From: Xestospongia bergquistia
Taxonomy: Eukaryota > Porifera > Demospongiae > Haplosclerida > Petrosiidae
DNA: 64,000 nucleotides
Assembly (NCBI GenBank): GCA_963965975.1
Contig: OZ014411.1
Coordinates: 5,007,001-5,071,000, forward strand
Direction of reading: 5' to 3'
Shown here: positions 39,950 to 55,800 of the stretch, in pieces
How positions within the stretch are numbered: position 1 is the first letter of the stretch
Layout of the letters: every line of letters starts with the position of its first letter
The notes under the pieces: model-generated
Told to the model about the DNA's origin: nothing
Seen by the model: the letters and a program-made list of their open reading frames with translations, nothing else
Databases searched by the model: none
Translations under genes and position numbers: made by a program

Positions 39950-42900
39950 CAGCTGTTGTCAAAACAAAAATACAACAAAAGAGCAGACAGTCTTATCAAA
40001 ACAAACAAGCATACTACCCACTCATACAGGTATATGTAATATGTAAATTCCTCTATAACTAACTTCAAATATCCATCTGTTTCTTGAAGTCTTTTTATTC
40101 TTAAAAAGACTTCCCTCCACTTATTTTTATAATGGCTTTGAATTACTTTCATACCAGTAACTAAGAGTTCAGTAGCACTTGTACATATATATTTATTAAA
40201 TACATAACATTAATAGTACATGTGTCTATGCATGTACTACAAAAGGCAATGAACATATACAGATGCTGTTAGATAAGATTATAACACAACTGTTTGAACA
40301 TTTGATATCTTTTCTCATTTTTGGACACATGTGTCATTGAAGCAGTCATCTTATTTACAGGGAGTAATGACAACAACTCCTATTGTTCTCCTTACACCCC
40401 CATCTTGTCTCCTTTAGTACACATGCACATGTAGGCAGTTCAGCCACAAAGAGAAGTTATATCTACTTTATCTAGGTGGATACCACATATAATACATATA
40501 GGATTACAGACTGCAGTGATGCATTTTTGGTATAGAGTATCTGACCACCCATGTAATATTTCCATGACATTCGTCTACACCTGATTATTTCATTGCTCAA
40601 AAATGAAAATGTCACAGTAGGACTGAAATTTCCATATGCAGTCTACCTAAATTGTACTACTAGTCTATCACACATGTAGTTCTACTGTATGGTACATGTG
40701 CAAGCACGTGGGTATATGTTGACATAACTTGACAACTTGTCTCATTGAATTAATTCCCTCAATCCCCATATTAACATAGAGACATGCTAATGTATACCTC
40801 AGCTGTCACACCAGATGTTGGGTGATGTGTCATTACATAGCTAAGGACATTAGTGAATAAATGAACATTCTTACTATGCGCTATTCATTGCCAAGTCTTC
40901 AGCATGTATGGTCATATGAGACTAATCAAAACTTGGACATATTTTGGCAGTTAAATATAATTAATTACAGATGGTATTGTCTCCATGGGGACATTCCAAT
41001 GCAATATCTTGCTCTCACCCAGATATGGTACAAGTGTTTTTACCTTATTTGGTAATAAAATGTGAAGCATATAATGACCTCAGTTACTATTAAACCTCAA
41101 GAATTTGTGATTTGTGCTTACAACTTATTTCCTATTACAAACAAAGAATAACTGTTAAGTACAATTAACTATGAATGGTATTGTCTCCATGGGACATTCC
41201 AATATAATATCTTGCTCTCACCTAGATATGGTACAAATTTTTTTCCTTTTTGGTAATAAAATGTGAAGTAAATAATTAAAATTTAATTAATTAAACAATT
41301 AAACCACAAGAATTTGTGCTTACAAGTTATTACCAATACAATGAGCATGTCTTATTAAGACATATAAAATAAATACACAACTGTAGCTACAGTTTGATAT
41401 TTATTTCAATGAAAACAGACTAGTCAATCATTTGTACACATGTATTAGACAGGATATCATAATAGCAATTTCAATATTAGTATTTCTAATTTAACAGAAA
41501 TGTACAATTGTCACATAGAAAGACATTAAGTTCTTATCTATAGTATATCAAACTAAGTGAAGCCTATTGTATGCTAGGACTAAAATAATATAACAAACCA
41601 AAGGAATGTTACGTGAGCTCTATAGTAGATACCAGATGGTGTCTAAAGATTATCAGAGTCTGCTTTAACTGACATATGTACAAAACTTATAAATATTCAC
41701 AAATAATCCCTTGTATTCTCTGGTTACTCTTCAGGAATGTTAAGTGACTATGACTATCATAACAGACACTTGTACAATGAGGCTGAAGAAATAAACCACC
41801 TGGACACAAAGTATAGTGGCGCCTAATACATTAACCAGTACACAAGGTCAACAACAATAGACCAAAGAGACCTCTCATGACAGATATTACAGTGATTGCA
41901 TAATCAAGTCTTTTTGAGCATGTTAAAATGATATAGTCTTTATCCATTCTTTAGCAAATGCTATTGTATTTAGTATATTAAGAAATACGTGCTACTGCTT
42001 CATGATTCTTGTCATCTGATACTACATATTGATTTTCATACTCTAAATTTACAACAACTCTTATTAGAATTGACTTTCGTAAAATACTTAGGATAGCTCA
42101 AATCTGTACATATACAATTCAACAGCATTGGCTTAATGAACAAAATATAGATATTTAAATCAAAAAATTGAAACTTATGACAAAACAAATCACTAGTGAC
42201 TAATGTAGATATATATTAACTACTACATCAGATATATAGCGATTAATGCAACGGTACATTAATCACTAGTGGTACATTAATCACTAGTGATTAATGTACC
42301 ACTAGTGATTAATGTACATATATATTAACTACTAGTTTCAGACATCAGATATATAGTGATTAATGTACATCTACATTATGTGCAGACTATTATAAAGTGC
42401 ATGTGTGTTTAAGTACATTAAGGACCGAGACATCACAGATAAAAAGTATGCTTTGAAAACACTGATACTACAGACACTCGGTCTATCCCTGTATCATTCA
42501 TTCTGACATTATATACATGTACAAAAATTGTATAACACATGTACAAAACCTGTACTGTACACATACAAAACGTGTTGTACACATGCATACTTGTGGACAA
42601 GGTCAGTCATTGGGAATACAGTCTCAAGAGAGATAATATCATGTAAACAAACACATGATGTTGAGTTCCCACAGATATATCACGAAAACATGCACCACGT
42701 GTATCAAAATTTGACAATATAACAAATTGCTTCAAGATAAACTGTGAATAACAACACTTATTTTTCAGTTATGTATCAGGAACATAGTTTATTGTTTCAA
42801 ATAGAATGTGAGATGAGCTGATCTTGTCAGAAGTTGTAGAGGCATTTCGAAGCTATCTCAGTTTTAGAGTTGCTTTTCTACAGAAGCTATCTCAGTTTTA

Positions 42901-43631
42901 GAGTTGCCTTTCTACAGAAGCTATCTCAGTTTTAGAGTTGCCTTTCTACAGAAGCTATCTCAGTTTTAGAGTTGCCTTTCTACAGAAGCTGTATATATTG
43001 AACATGTCAACTTTTTACTGTTTCCAGTTCCAACAAAATTAAAGCTTCTCTTTATTTGGTGCATATTCAAATTTCCTAAATTGTTTCAGACATTGATAAT
43101 GATGTCTTTACAATAATATATGGAATGTAAGCACATTAATATAGACATGTACAACAGTATCATAGAAGGTTTAGAGTAGACACTATATCAGTTGTAGATT
43201 GCATTAACAAATTGTTATTGACACTCTATGTGTTGGCATAATTTGGCATAATATCAGATAGTCAGACCACATACAATTAAAATCAATTTAGCAAGATTCA
43301 TATCACACCTGTGACTTAGATCTTGTCTAACATCTAGTAACACCTTTAATATAAAGGTGTAAACACACACACACACACTCACTTTGTCTCAGACCATACA
43401 CTAACCTTTGGGTCAACATTGATAATTTTCCGATCTCGTTTGTTTTTAAATATCAGACCAGTTGAACAGTCAGCAATGACCTAAATTAAAATGATAAACA
43501 ATTAATTACAGGAAAGATATACAAGTAATAATATACAAAATGAAAGTAAAATATTTAACTTAGTCTGATGACACGACACGTCTAAAGGAAATAATATATA
43601 TATATATATACACTATACATATATATATAGC

Positions 43632-43701
<70 letters not shown>

Positions 43702-43719
43702 TATACATATATATATAGC

Positions 43720-43800
<81 letters not shown>

Positions 43801-46800
43801 GTGACCATAAATACGAAAATGGTACCTAACGCGCAAGTGAATTTCGAACAAACGCTTGTGTAGAAACGGTTGCTACGCATCCATCTTGAGCAGGAAGTCA
43901 ATGTTATTTGGTATTCATGAAGGTCAATCATTGCTCTCATTACATAATGAATTTTAATAACTTCCTGTTTAAGATGGCTGCATAGCAACAATTTATACGC
44001 AAGCGTTCACTCAAAATTTGTTTGTACGTTAGGTACCATTTTCGTATTTATGGTCACATATATATACCACTTTCCAGATTACAAAACAGTTTTACTAACC
44101 AAAGGGAAGTGGACTATTACATGAACATTTATGATCTACTGCTTAAAACACACATCCTTAACTCCATATTCAACTGACAGTATAACAAATACAAAGGTAC
44201 TACTGTACATACATGTACATGTATACCATAGACTAAGTAATCATTAGTTTGTACTATGTAAATACATATGCATATGAAAATTAAGTAGATGTAGTACACA
44301 TTAACAAATGTCATATTGTAACTATCTCACTAAGTTACTACACGTGTGTACATATATCATAAAGGCTGTTCACATGTACAATACATGTAAATGTCATTTG
44401 GATAGAACATTAGAATAGTACCTATGTGTACAACCTTTTGCAGGATTTTGCCAAAAAATGCAAACTTAACATATGACTTATAAAAATACTAAATACAAAG
44501 TCAGAATTAACAATGCTGACACAACACTATCAATGTACATAATTATCATACATACTATTGAAATATTGCTTTGATATACATAGAACTTTACTACTAGAGT
44601 TGTAGTGTCTATAGAAGTGATACAACAATTGATGTTATTAGTTTAAACAAAACCAATGGCAATTGGGTGGTCCATAGTAGTTAAACTATTTAAAGTTCAG
44701 GTTCAAATGCCACACAATATATTGAATGACAATTGACTATTGAACATCAATGCCAGACAATACAAATGTAAAATAAATGTACATTAATTGATGCTCATAG
44801 GCATTAGAGTAGTAAGGAGACTACAGTATATAGCCTATGTTATAACATGTCCTAGTTCAAATACCGCATACAATATGGAATGACAATTGACAATTGAACT
44901 TCTTTGCTAGACAATACAAATTGTAAGTAGGTACAATTTTTACCACAAATATTGGTATACTATCCACAACTAGGTAAGAAGATATACTACATGTGCATGT
45001 ATGTAGACCAGTAGAATAGTTCAGAGAAAGAGGAAACCCCTATAATTAGGATGATGATAATGAGCCTACATTGTATTCCATAACAAAAGGAAGTTCTACA
45101 AATTTCCCTTTGTCATGAAGACAAACATCAATATAATTATAATTAAATTATGAATGGCAATTACTATGAATCTCTATGTCTAGTTTTCTACATGTGTATG
45201 TAATGGATGTTGATGCTTATAAGACTAAGTTAGACTTAGTAAGAACATTACATAGGACAATGCTACTGGAGTTATGAACTTGTTATAAAACATCAATTAA
45301 TTAACCAGTTACCTCATATAAATATTAGGTATTGGATGAACAGTTTTGCAACAAATTAATAATGTGTTGTACACACATAGAGTATAGAGACTATGTATAA
45401 TATAATTATTATAATCAAATGATTGAAATTGGTATATCAAATGGAAAAACTGCTTCTTTCTGATGATATTTTTGGATTTATGAAGAATTGGGATACAGAA
45501 AAGTAGAAATTGAGGCAAAAGCAACACATGATGGTTCTATAGATCTGTTGCTGTTCAGTCAGGAAGTATAATCAATGTCATAATTGAAAAATCTTTTAAT
45601 TCCTAACTATTAAATTTTCTCATTTTTAACAAAACCAATTATTAATTGGACAGTTATCATTTTATCCCCAATTATCAAAATACTAAACAAAATCATTGCA
45701 GGTTCACTCTACAAGGTGTTACTATTTGTGGTAACACAAATGAAATCGTGGTTTTAATTTGTTATGACAACTAGTTTGATTATAACAACAGTGAGTACTA
45801 GAAATAACTGAGTAAACAGGAAATGTTAAGGTAAGTTGATTTATAGACACTACAACTAACGAAATTAAATTAATCTAATTAAGAGATCATTTGACTTAGC
45901 ACATTCTATAGTATCACAGAAACTTTGTACAAAAACTCCATTGTAATAATAGTAGAGAAAATTATACAAGATTCATTAAAGGTTTGCTTTTGTTTGTCTC
46001 TCACTAAATCATAGGTTTGACAAGAAAAATTAGACTGAAGACTACAGAGATAGGCTGCAATATTAAAATGCATTTTAACAAGAGTAAAAGCAAGTTAACA
46101 TCAAACTTGGTAGTGTTTGCAGGCATGTTTCACACATGTGCAGTTTGAATTCAGTACATGTGACTCCTCTCTTAGCCATAGCAATTTCTCTTCAGTTGTG
46201 TTTCTTCCACCATCCCAAGTTGTCCCAAATATAACTTCTCTGCCAACACAAGGCCAGTGTGATGGCTTACATTATAGACATGTACCCCACTTCAAATAGA
46301 GATAGGTAGACTATCTCCCATAAAGTTTCTATTTGTCTAATCATTTGTTAGAATATATTATATACCACTTAATATGGCTCTCTGAAGTCAATGCCATTGA
46401 GTTGGCACTCACTTAACATTACTATTAACTACATATTATTAACGTAATGTCATAACATTTCCTGGAATAAGCGCCTACATATTATTAACTTAATGTCATA
46501 ACATTTCCTGGAATAAGTGCCAACTCAGTATTTAAGTCCATAAAAATGTCTGTGCATGTATTCCAGCATACCATCACCAAAACTGTGAGTTATTGAGCCA
46601 TGTACAAGATGAGACGTGTGTCAAATTATAAGTAAAAAAATCAAACATATATGTACTGAATTACTGAATAGGCATTAGAATGCTTATGCATTGTCTAATA
46701 AATAAAATAAAATATACTAAAGACAACTAGACAATCAAGTTGAATTATCAAAGCATAATACACGAATCACTTATTCAAACAAGTACTGCACATGTAAATG

Positions 46801-49800
46801 TAGCTATATTTTATATGTCACAATAATATATCATGTTATATACACATGTACGTATAGTACACAATGATAATTGTTTACAGACAGAGATGCCCAATGTACA
46901 CATTCAAATGACTTTGTTTACAATGAAATGATATACAAAACAGTGACAATAGCTACAATTATACATACATGGACATGTGCATGCAAATGATATACATGAA
47001 CAAATACATGTAATAGTCATCTACTAATTACAAATAGTAACTACTTTGTGATGATATGTACACATATACGCATACCTGACATCTATGTCTAACAATCATA
47101 CCAAAAATCATTTGTTTGCTGACAATCAGTTTCCATTAACAAAAAGGATTTGGTTCATTAGAAAACAGTATATCAAATATCATTTCAAGGACACACATGA
47201 ATAGATTGCTATTTGGTGTGTAACAGGGTGGAACAGCTAACTTAGTTATACAGAGGGAGGTGTACATGGCAAGTGATTACTTTTTAAGTGGTTGTTTATC
47301 ATGAAGTCAGTGAGGTGAGCTTCGTGACATGCTAACTCTAAGTAAACTACTTCGACGTAAACATCTAAGTTATGAATATTATAATTATTCTACCTAACAT
47401 GTAGGAGTGCTTGGGAATATTCTTGGCGCATAAGGTCTATTTATTTTCAAAACAGTGTATCTTAGATACATAGATGGAATTTGACTGTCAAAGTCACAAT
47501 AATACAACTTGCAGTATGTTAAAGTCATTAGTAGAAACTCCTACAACATACCCACTAATCATATGACCAAGAGCGTGTGGTTCTAACTAAATTATCACCA
47601 CTGAGTCAGATACAATACTGTAAATCCATGTCTGCACAACACTTTGATATATGATGATCATGATTATAAAAGGAACTGTTATCATATTTTACAAGCATTT
47701 ACAATACCAATGAAACACACAGTCATACCTCTCAATAATTAAGAGAGTTACAAAGCAATCGTAGTACTTTGATGTTGTCTATTAGAACACACAAGAGAGT
47801 CAATAGTGGCCATTAATAACACACGACAAATCAACATAATGACTTATACTACATATTATTGGGTATGGTGTGATATTTTAAGCAATAAACAAAATAGTAC
47901 ACTAGTATGATCACGTATAGTGAGCGGATGAAGACAATGTGGTTTAGGATAAACAAGATCATCAAAGTAAACGTGCATGCTAGCCACACTCAATGCAAGT
48001 CACATGACCAAACAACATAGATAATACGAGAGATAATTATACACATATACATTTAGTGTAGTAATTGTGCATAGTTCAAAACTTGTAGATATTGTAACGT
48101 GATGTAATTTTCATGGCATCAAAGCCAACACAGTAAGTTATTGTGAGTACATGACTCAGCACTCTCAGACAAGGAAATGGTGTAATATAATAGAATATTG
48201 GGAAAAACTTTTGTATCACTTCATAATACACCCACTATTGCACCATAAGTCCCATTCATTCCAACTGACATTTGGAGTAAACAAATATGCTGACACAAAC
48301 AGGACATTATAGAGTGCCTACTAAAACAGTACACTACTGTATGTCTTCCCTTGCTAGCATACAGCTGGCAATTCAATGACAGGTCAGCCTTCTTTAGAAG
48401 TGTTTACGTCCTTAATGTATTCTGTGGCCACACACAAACACTTGAAGCCAAAGTGATACATAGAGTATCAACAAGGACTTCAGAAAACAAACCTACCAGG
48501 TTCCCATGATCCAATATATCATACATATACATGTGGAAAGGGGGTGTTTAAACATGATAATAAGTACTGCTTTATTAACTAAGTGGAAAACAATGGTCCA
48601 GTATCATAGTAGTTAAGGAGCAAGAACACATACAGTTGGGGTTAAAATTAAATTACACTATAAACTTTCTTCTTTGAATAAGCAATACTATTACTAGCAC
48701 TAACTTATTTAAAATTACAAGATATTGATCATATGTAGGAGACCAGATTGAGGATAGACTAATGATGAATGTAAACGGTAATAATGAGCTGACAGTTATT
48801 GAGAACAAAGTATAGAAATTTCATAAGACATTATAAACTATTTAGTTTACATTGTGGTTACTAATAACTGCATTAAGCTATGGGGGTAGCTAACTGTCAG
48901 TAAATTGGCTTGTTCTTGTCAAAACTTGCGGCTACAAATTGATGCTTGGTTATCCACATATGGATGGACAGAAGAAATCATTAACTGGAATTACATATAA
49001 GTATAGCCTTATAAAACAGTCCGCCATACACAGTGTGTACTTAATACATGTATTTATCTCTCTATTCAAGCCCTTATTTGTACACAATAATATAGACAAT
49101 AGCTGAAATGTGGAGGGGTAACAATGTAGGTACTTTGGCCAAAAAAAACTGTGTACATAGACAATTAAATAGCTACATGTGTGTGTACATGGAATCACTG
49201 AATCGTTTGCTTAAAATTTATCTTAACTGTATTAGTGATGCTCTGTTTAACAAATAAACATAGATAGAAGACAAAGAGTCTACAAATATAGTGATTATAG
49301 ATATGAATGTAAACAAAGTGTAATGATTTATGACAAGGAGTGATAATAGTTAATGATAATAACAATATTTAACAGTTCAGTGATAAGTGTGTGAGTGAAT
49401 ATTGTATTATTTAAACCTTTTTTTCTGCTTTCAGTCAAGATTGCACATTAATATCAATTGAGATCATATAAAGTGAAGAATTCAATAACATTCTATTAGA
49501 ACCAGTAGATCTTTTCTAAGTACAAAAAATATCATTTATGTTCTGCTCAAACCTTACTAATTATTTTTGCTATAACTCTTGTTAAGGGTTCTTCCAGGTC
49601 ACCTCTAGTCACCTAGGTAATCTAGTTACATCAACGTATTTATCTTATGAAGTTATTTCAAAGGAACTACTCCCTTTCTCACACTGATGCATTTCTGACA
49701 GATTATCGTAAAGGTTGCTTGGTTACACACTGGTCACTAAGCAACATATATCATAGAGACACATGGATAAAGTATGTCCAGTACCTTCACCTGTTAATGT

Positions 49801-52800
49801 ATTTTGAGAATAATTTGTTTAACATGTTATTATAGAAATCAGGTTACCCAGAACTCTTACAATAACACTGTGTTCTCATGATATGGTCACTGATCTTGCG
49901 CTTGTGGAATGAACTGGTTTAGTGGTAATTAGTGTTAGCCATAAACACATTTATTAATATGTAAAATAATGTCTGAGATATTTCAGTAAACAAATAGCTA
50001 TGATACTTTAGTATATATTCCATTAACTAAAAGACATCATTAGTTATGTCTTACAATAAATAGTTGCCAATCAGATGTCTTACCAAATAATGCCCTTGTT
50101 AGGTCACTAAGTTATATGTGGTTCATTGAAAAATCAAGGAATGCTGTTTACTTTGTGTTTCAAACACTATATATGCAATATGTCGTATTTAGCTTCCACA
50201 GATCACATGAATCTACTGTCTACTCATAAATATAATTTCTTTCACTGGTACATCTGCAAAACAACCAAAAGAAGACTAGATGCAGTCAACTTAAGAAAGC
50301 AAGTAACAAAAGTTAACTTGCCTATTGTAAATTACCTATGCAATATTGAATCATTAATTCCTTGAATATAGTTGCTTTAATAACAAAAGCAAAGTCATCA
50401 ACGATTTCAAAGTCAAGGTCACTATAGTATTCAAAAATAAGTACAGTAGTTTCAATAGGAAAAGACCACAAGTTATGAACTCTCAGTAAAAGTATTGGAC
50501 AACAAACAAGACTCATTCCTATACAAACAGTAATACTTACAGTATTTTCTATAGCAATAGTCTCTCAAGGAACAACAAGGAAATGGAAGCACTAAACATG
50601 GCCAAAGAAATATGGCTTTAAAACTTCAGTATATGTGACCAATTGTTTTTTCCTGCTACAATGTACATTTTTCATTGTCAATATACATACATGTACAAGT
50701 GGATAGGAAATAAATATTTTTAAAAGGAAGATATGCAGTTAGTAAACATGTAAAGAGAGACAATATATATGTTAATGACACAATACAATTTATAATTTGT
50801 ACTTAGGTTAACTCATTATGCTACATCACAAGTTCACAACATCTGCACATCATTCCCCAACCTTATCCCATTCTTTCCAAAGCAGACATCAGGTGTTTGC
50901 TAGACTAGATACAAACAAACCAACTCCTGCTTCATCATAACAGTTTACATAAAACAAAGTGTTGATCCACTTCAAGAGCAAGACTAGGAGGTCCCTCGAT
51001 AGTAAAGTATCCTTTATGAACATCTGGAGAGAATTCCAATGATATGAACTAATACATATATTACTATTACATATAGTAATATCAGCTTATACTATACAAT
51101 ACATGTGTGGACAATAATCATATTTAAAGAACAAAAATGCATCTGTGTACACTTTTGTGTGGAATGGTGCATGATAGTGGTCTAAAGGGGACTTTACAAG
51201 GTCACATCTGTTAATTCCTTTCAAAACCTCAGATATTGTAAATGCATATACATGAATACACAATTGGATACTAGTATGATGAATACAAATAAAAATTACT
51301 AAACAGTTATTATTAGACTGGTCATGTAAAGAACTAGTTCAACTGAATATAACAATTACATTTTGTTCTCTTAGCAATGTTTATATGTATATATACAAGG
51401 AATCAAAAAAATCGACTACCAATATCCTTACATATCAAGAACCAATAATGCATGTAGAGAATTATTGTATGTGCCAAAAATACAATAAGAACTCAACATG
51501 AAAAGTAAACATTACAACACAACCATATTAGTCCTACATCTACATGTACAACAACAAGTGGTCACTTGTAGATATTGGCAGACAATGTCTCTTTCAATGG
51601 CTTTAAACAAAACATTGAGACAAATAATATAATATAATATAATAAAAGTTACAAAAACAATCACCCTAAGAGGAAACAGACATAGTTATCATATCCTTTT
51701 GTATTTATATGAGTTTATGAATCAACAGGTAAGCTTTTATGCAATGATTTCCTTTCCAATACCTCCTTAAATGATCGGTATATACAAACCATCATTACTA
51801 ATGATTTCATCATTAGACATTTCTTCAATGCTTAAATAAACTTTATATCTTAAATACCTTCCAAACAGAACAAGACAAAAATAAATGTAATTATAGTCTA
51901 ATTGACTGAAATTCCAGGACATTTCGAACTGCTATACTACATGAAATATGTTTCTGACATTTCTATTACCTATTGACATAGATATAGCTACATTAGGTAC
52001 ATGAATGTTTAGAGTGCCAGCATAATACCAAGCGAAATAACCAAAGCCAACAATAATGTCCATTCTGTGTTAAGTTAATTTTGACCTTGTAAATCTATAA
52101 CTTATTGCTGCCATATTACAATTCCTTACTTATCAGTAACAGAGCTAACTTTTGTTAATGTATATTGTATGTATCAAAACACAAGAAGGAGGAGGGAACA
52201 AGTTCCTACATATAAACATCAACATTAATTATCAAAGTGAAGTCCAAGGAAATATGACTATATACATTATGTACATTCAACATGTACATTATGTATATTG
52301 TACATGTACATTATGTATATTGCACATGTACATTATGTATATTGTACTTGTACATTATGTATATTGTACATGTATATTATGTATATATGTATATTGCACA
52401 TGTACATTATGTATATTGCACATGTACATTATGTATATTGCACATGTACATTATGTATATTGTACATGTATATTGTACTTGTACATTATGTATATTGTAC
52501 ATGTATATTATGTATATTGTACATGTACATTATGTATATTGCACATGTACATTATGTATATTGCACATGTACATTATGTATATTGTACATGTATATTGTA
52601 CTTGTACATTATGTATATTGTACATGTATATTATGTATATTGTACATGTACATTATGTATATTGCACATGTACATTATGTATATTGTACATGTACATTAT
52701 GTATATTCAACATGTATATTATGTATATTCAACATGTACATTATGTATATTCAACATGTACATTATGTATATTGCACATGTACATTATGTATATTCAACA

Positions 52801-55800
52801 TGTATATTATGTATATTCAACATGTACATTATGTATATTGCACATGTACATTATGTATATTCAACATGTATAATTATTAATTATGTATATTCAACATGTA
52901 CATTATGTATATTGCACATGTACATTATGTATATTGTACATGTACATTATGTATATTGCACATGTACTGTACTGAGATTTGACAAAGATATGTAGACACA
53001 CATGCACATTGAGCCACACATGTCTGGGCGTACACACATATTAGCCAATTTCTGTGAATAACAGCCCAGGGCAATTCCCAAGAATAACAGACAGAATATT
53101 ATGTCATGTGTACACGTATATCACATCTACCACATGAAACACAGTGCAAAGGAGGACCATTCAGGTTTAGTTTAAAATCCAGACTACAGGTGGTGCATTG
53201 GTAACAAAATTACATACAAGTCTTAACAATCTACTAATTGAATTAGTATTCTCTAATTATTAACATCTGTTAATGTGGTCTTTGTGGACTGTTTGTTACA
53301 TAAGACTCAGACATAGGTCCATATGTTAACATCAAAACCACAAATAAAAAATTTCGAAGATCAAACAAAGGGCACAAATCTGAAATAAACATCCTTTCTT
53401 CAATGAACACAATCAATGAAGTATTGTCATTATTTATTATTACATAATAGCACATGACATGTACATAATCACTGTTAATTGTGGATATTAATGGTTTATG
53501 GTACTTCATTATAATGAACAATAATGTTGGTATTAATGGTTTATGGTACCTCATTATAATGAACAATAATGTTGGTGATTTTAAAACCTTAGAATTGAGT
53601 ATTAAATAACAAAATGATAAAAAGTGGTATTTCTTAGCTTGCATTGATGTGGAACTGAAACTTCCCTTTACTATGGATAATGACATAGAAGTTCGTATAT
53701 CCGATCATAAGGGAACTATCTAAGGTTATGTTAAAATATCAATTATTTGACCACTATCCTTTTAACATCTACCTGGACTACTATATATAGTCTAATAATA
53801 GATTAGGTCATAATAAAAACTTATAAATATTTACTAAAATAAACTAAAGGATGTTATATTGATGACTTCACATACAAAATATTATTGTCATAACAAATAT
53901 AGCAGGAAATATTGGCAAAGATTTTAATTTAGAAATGTACCCTCAATTTTTTCAGCTACTCCTGCAATCACTATCGTAACAAATACTTCATTAAATCTCA
54001 AAATTTCAGCAATATGCCATTTCAGAAACTATCCTTTAAATTTTCTGCTCGCCAATTATTTCATTAAATGCCAATAAGCTCAATTATTTCATAAGAACAT
54101 CTTTCACTACAACATATATTTATAAATGTAGTCCCAAATATCACAAATTAATAATAAAGGAGCTATAGCCTCTGGCTTATTTGGAACTTTAAACATTTAC
54201 AGTTTGTGATCATGCAAGCACTTCAAGTCTTTGTTTTAAGGAATAGCTTCTATCTTTGATTTACTTTGAATACTTTATGATTTGTAAGGAAATAAAACAG
54301 TCAGTAATAAATTACTATTAAATCCATGAGCCTATTTCAGTCAAATTATATACTCTCATTATGAAGTCATTTGCTCCAATTTTACTTTTTGTAGTTTTTC
54401 CTTTTAATAAGATCATTTGTCTGTTCCTCAATACCATCAAACAATTGCCACTCTTTTATGAACTGTGTCAGTCAGTATATTAGGTTACAGCTGGCACAGC
54501 TAGTATGAGTTACAGACATAGAGATAGCAATTTGATGAACATTTTATTAACTGAAACTAAATCTATCATCACACTCTGGCTCAATTTGAAATTATTGTCA
54601 CAGATGCAGTGAGAGAGACCACAAATCTGGTCATTTATCAAGGTCTAATGACATAACACACACACGTAAGTACAAATCTTAATAACAGGATATCATATTA
54701 AATCATATGATTAAACACATTACATCACAGGGATTTGCCCTGATTAACCACCGTTATTCATATGATTAACTGCCTATATGGGAATGGCCTGAATTGTTTA
54801 TTACAAAGCATTTGCAGGAACAGTGAATAACTAGACCTTTCTTTCTATAAAAATACCTCAAGTCATGAAAACGTTAATATCCAAAACAACATTTCTTAGT
54901 ATCATATTTAGAAATTGGTCAAGCAACAATTTTCTCTACACTTTTTTATTTCTGATAATAACTCAAGAACTACAAGGAATTTTCTCATAGAAACAACACG
55001 TCTTTATAAAGGCTATGTGACATTGTAAGCTTTGTTGTGAGCACTTCAGAAACAGAAGTACTAATTTCAGCAGCACACTATAGTATTACATGTAGAAAAT
55101 TGATACAACTATAAGACATATTTTATTGACTATAAATTTAGATCATAAAGGTACTAAATTTCATTAGAGTACAATTGGATTCTATCTCAACTACAGTTTC
55201 TTGTAACAAGATTATAATCGTAAAAAAGTTTCTTAATATTCTTTTAGATGCTATAAATTGTGTAGTATTAAAGACTGGAGACTGGAGAGGCTAAATTCAT
55301 TGGTTACTATGTGGAACAGTGGTCAATATACATATATAGTTCTTAATTTTAGTTGTCACATTTTGATAATTGCATACAACAATACAATAAAACAATGAAA
55401 ACAAACCCACAACATTTACATATATATATATATACCATATGGTCTAAAAAAATCTTAGGACTGCCTGGCATTTTGTGTGTTCCAGGCAGAAAGAGACCAT
55501 TATCAAGGATATAAAACGTTTCTTTAAAAAGGATTTAATGTATGGATAGTTAAGTATCAATAAAAGACTGCCAAATGTAGCTGAAATGGCAAAATATAAC
55601 CACTAGATAACACCATACACACAGAAATCAAGTCAATGCTACTACCTAATGATGACTGGCAAATAGTATTAAGAGTTACATAGCTGTTATATAGGGATGA
55701 TACAGTTATCACTATTGGTACCATGTTTGTCTCTTTTACCAGACTAATACTAAACCATCCAATATGACATTCCCTTTTGTGACAAGGCCTGCCTGTACAA

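Larger units (their letters stand above)
39081..43405. other. CFAP299 intron 7: repeats only
   Basis: Holds a CT/CA microsatellite (39918-39949), a 204-bp direct duplication (40961-41340), a perfect palindrome (42254-42317) and a 34-bp tandem repeat (42850-42985). No gene seen. Confidence 0.6.

Noticed and set aside
43582-43991. Two minus-strand Tyr/Ile-rich frames
   Set aside because: They translate the TA microsatellite and the adjacent MITE.
52152-52995. Three overlapping long frames (191-242 codons)
   Set aside because: They are translations of a 22-bp minisatellite; the same peptide appears in every frame.
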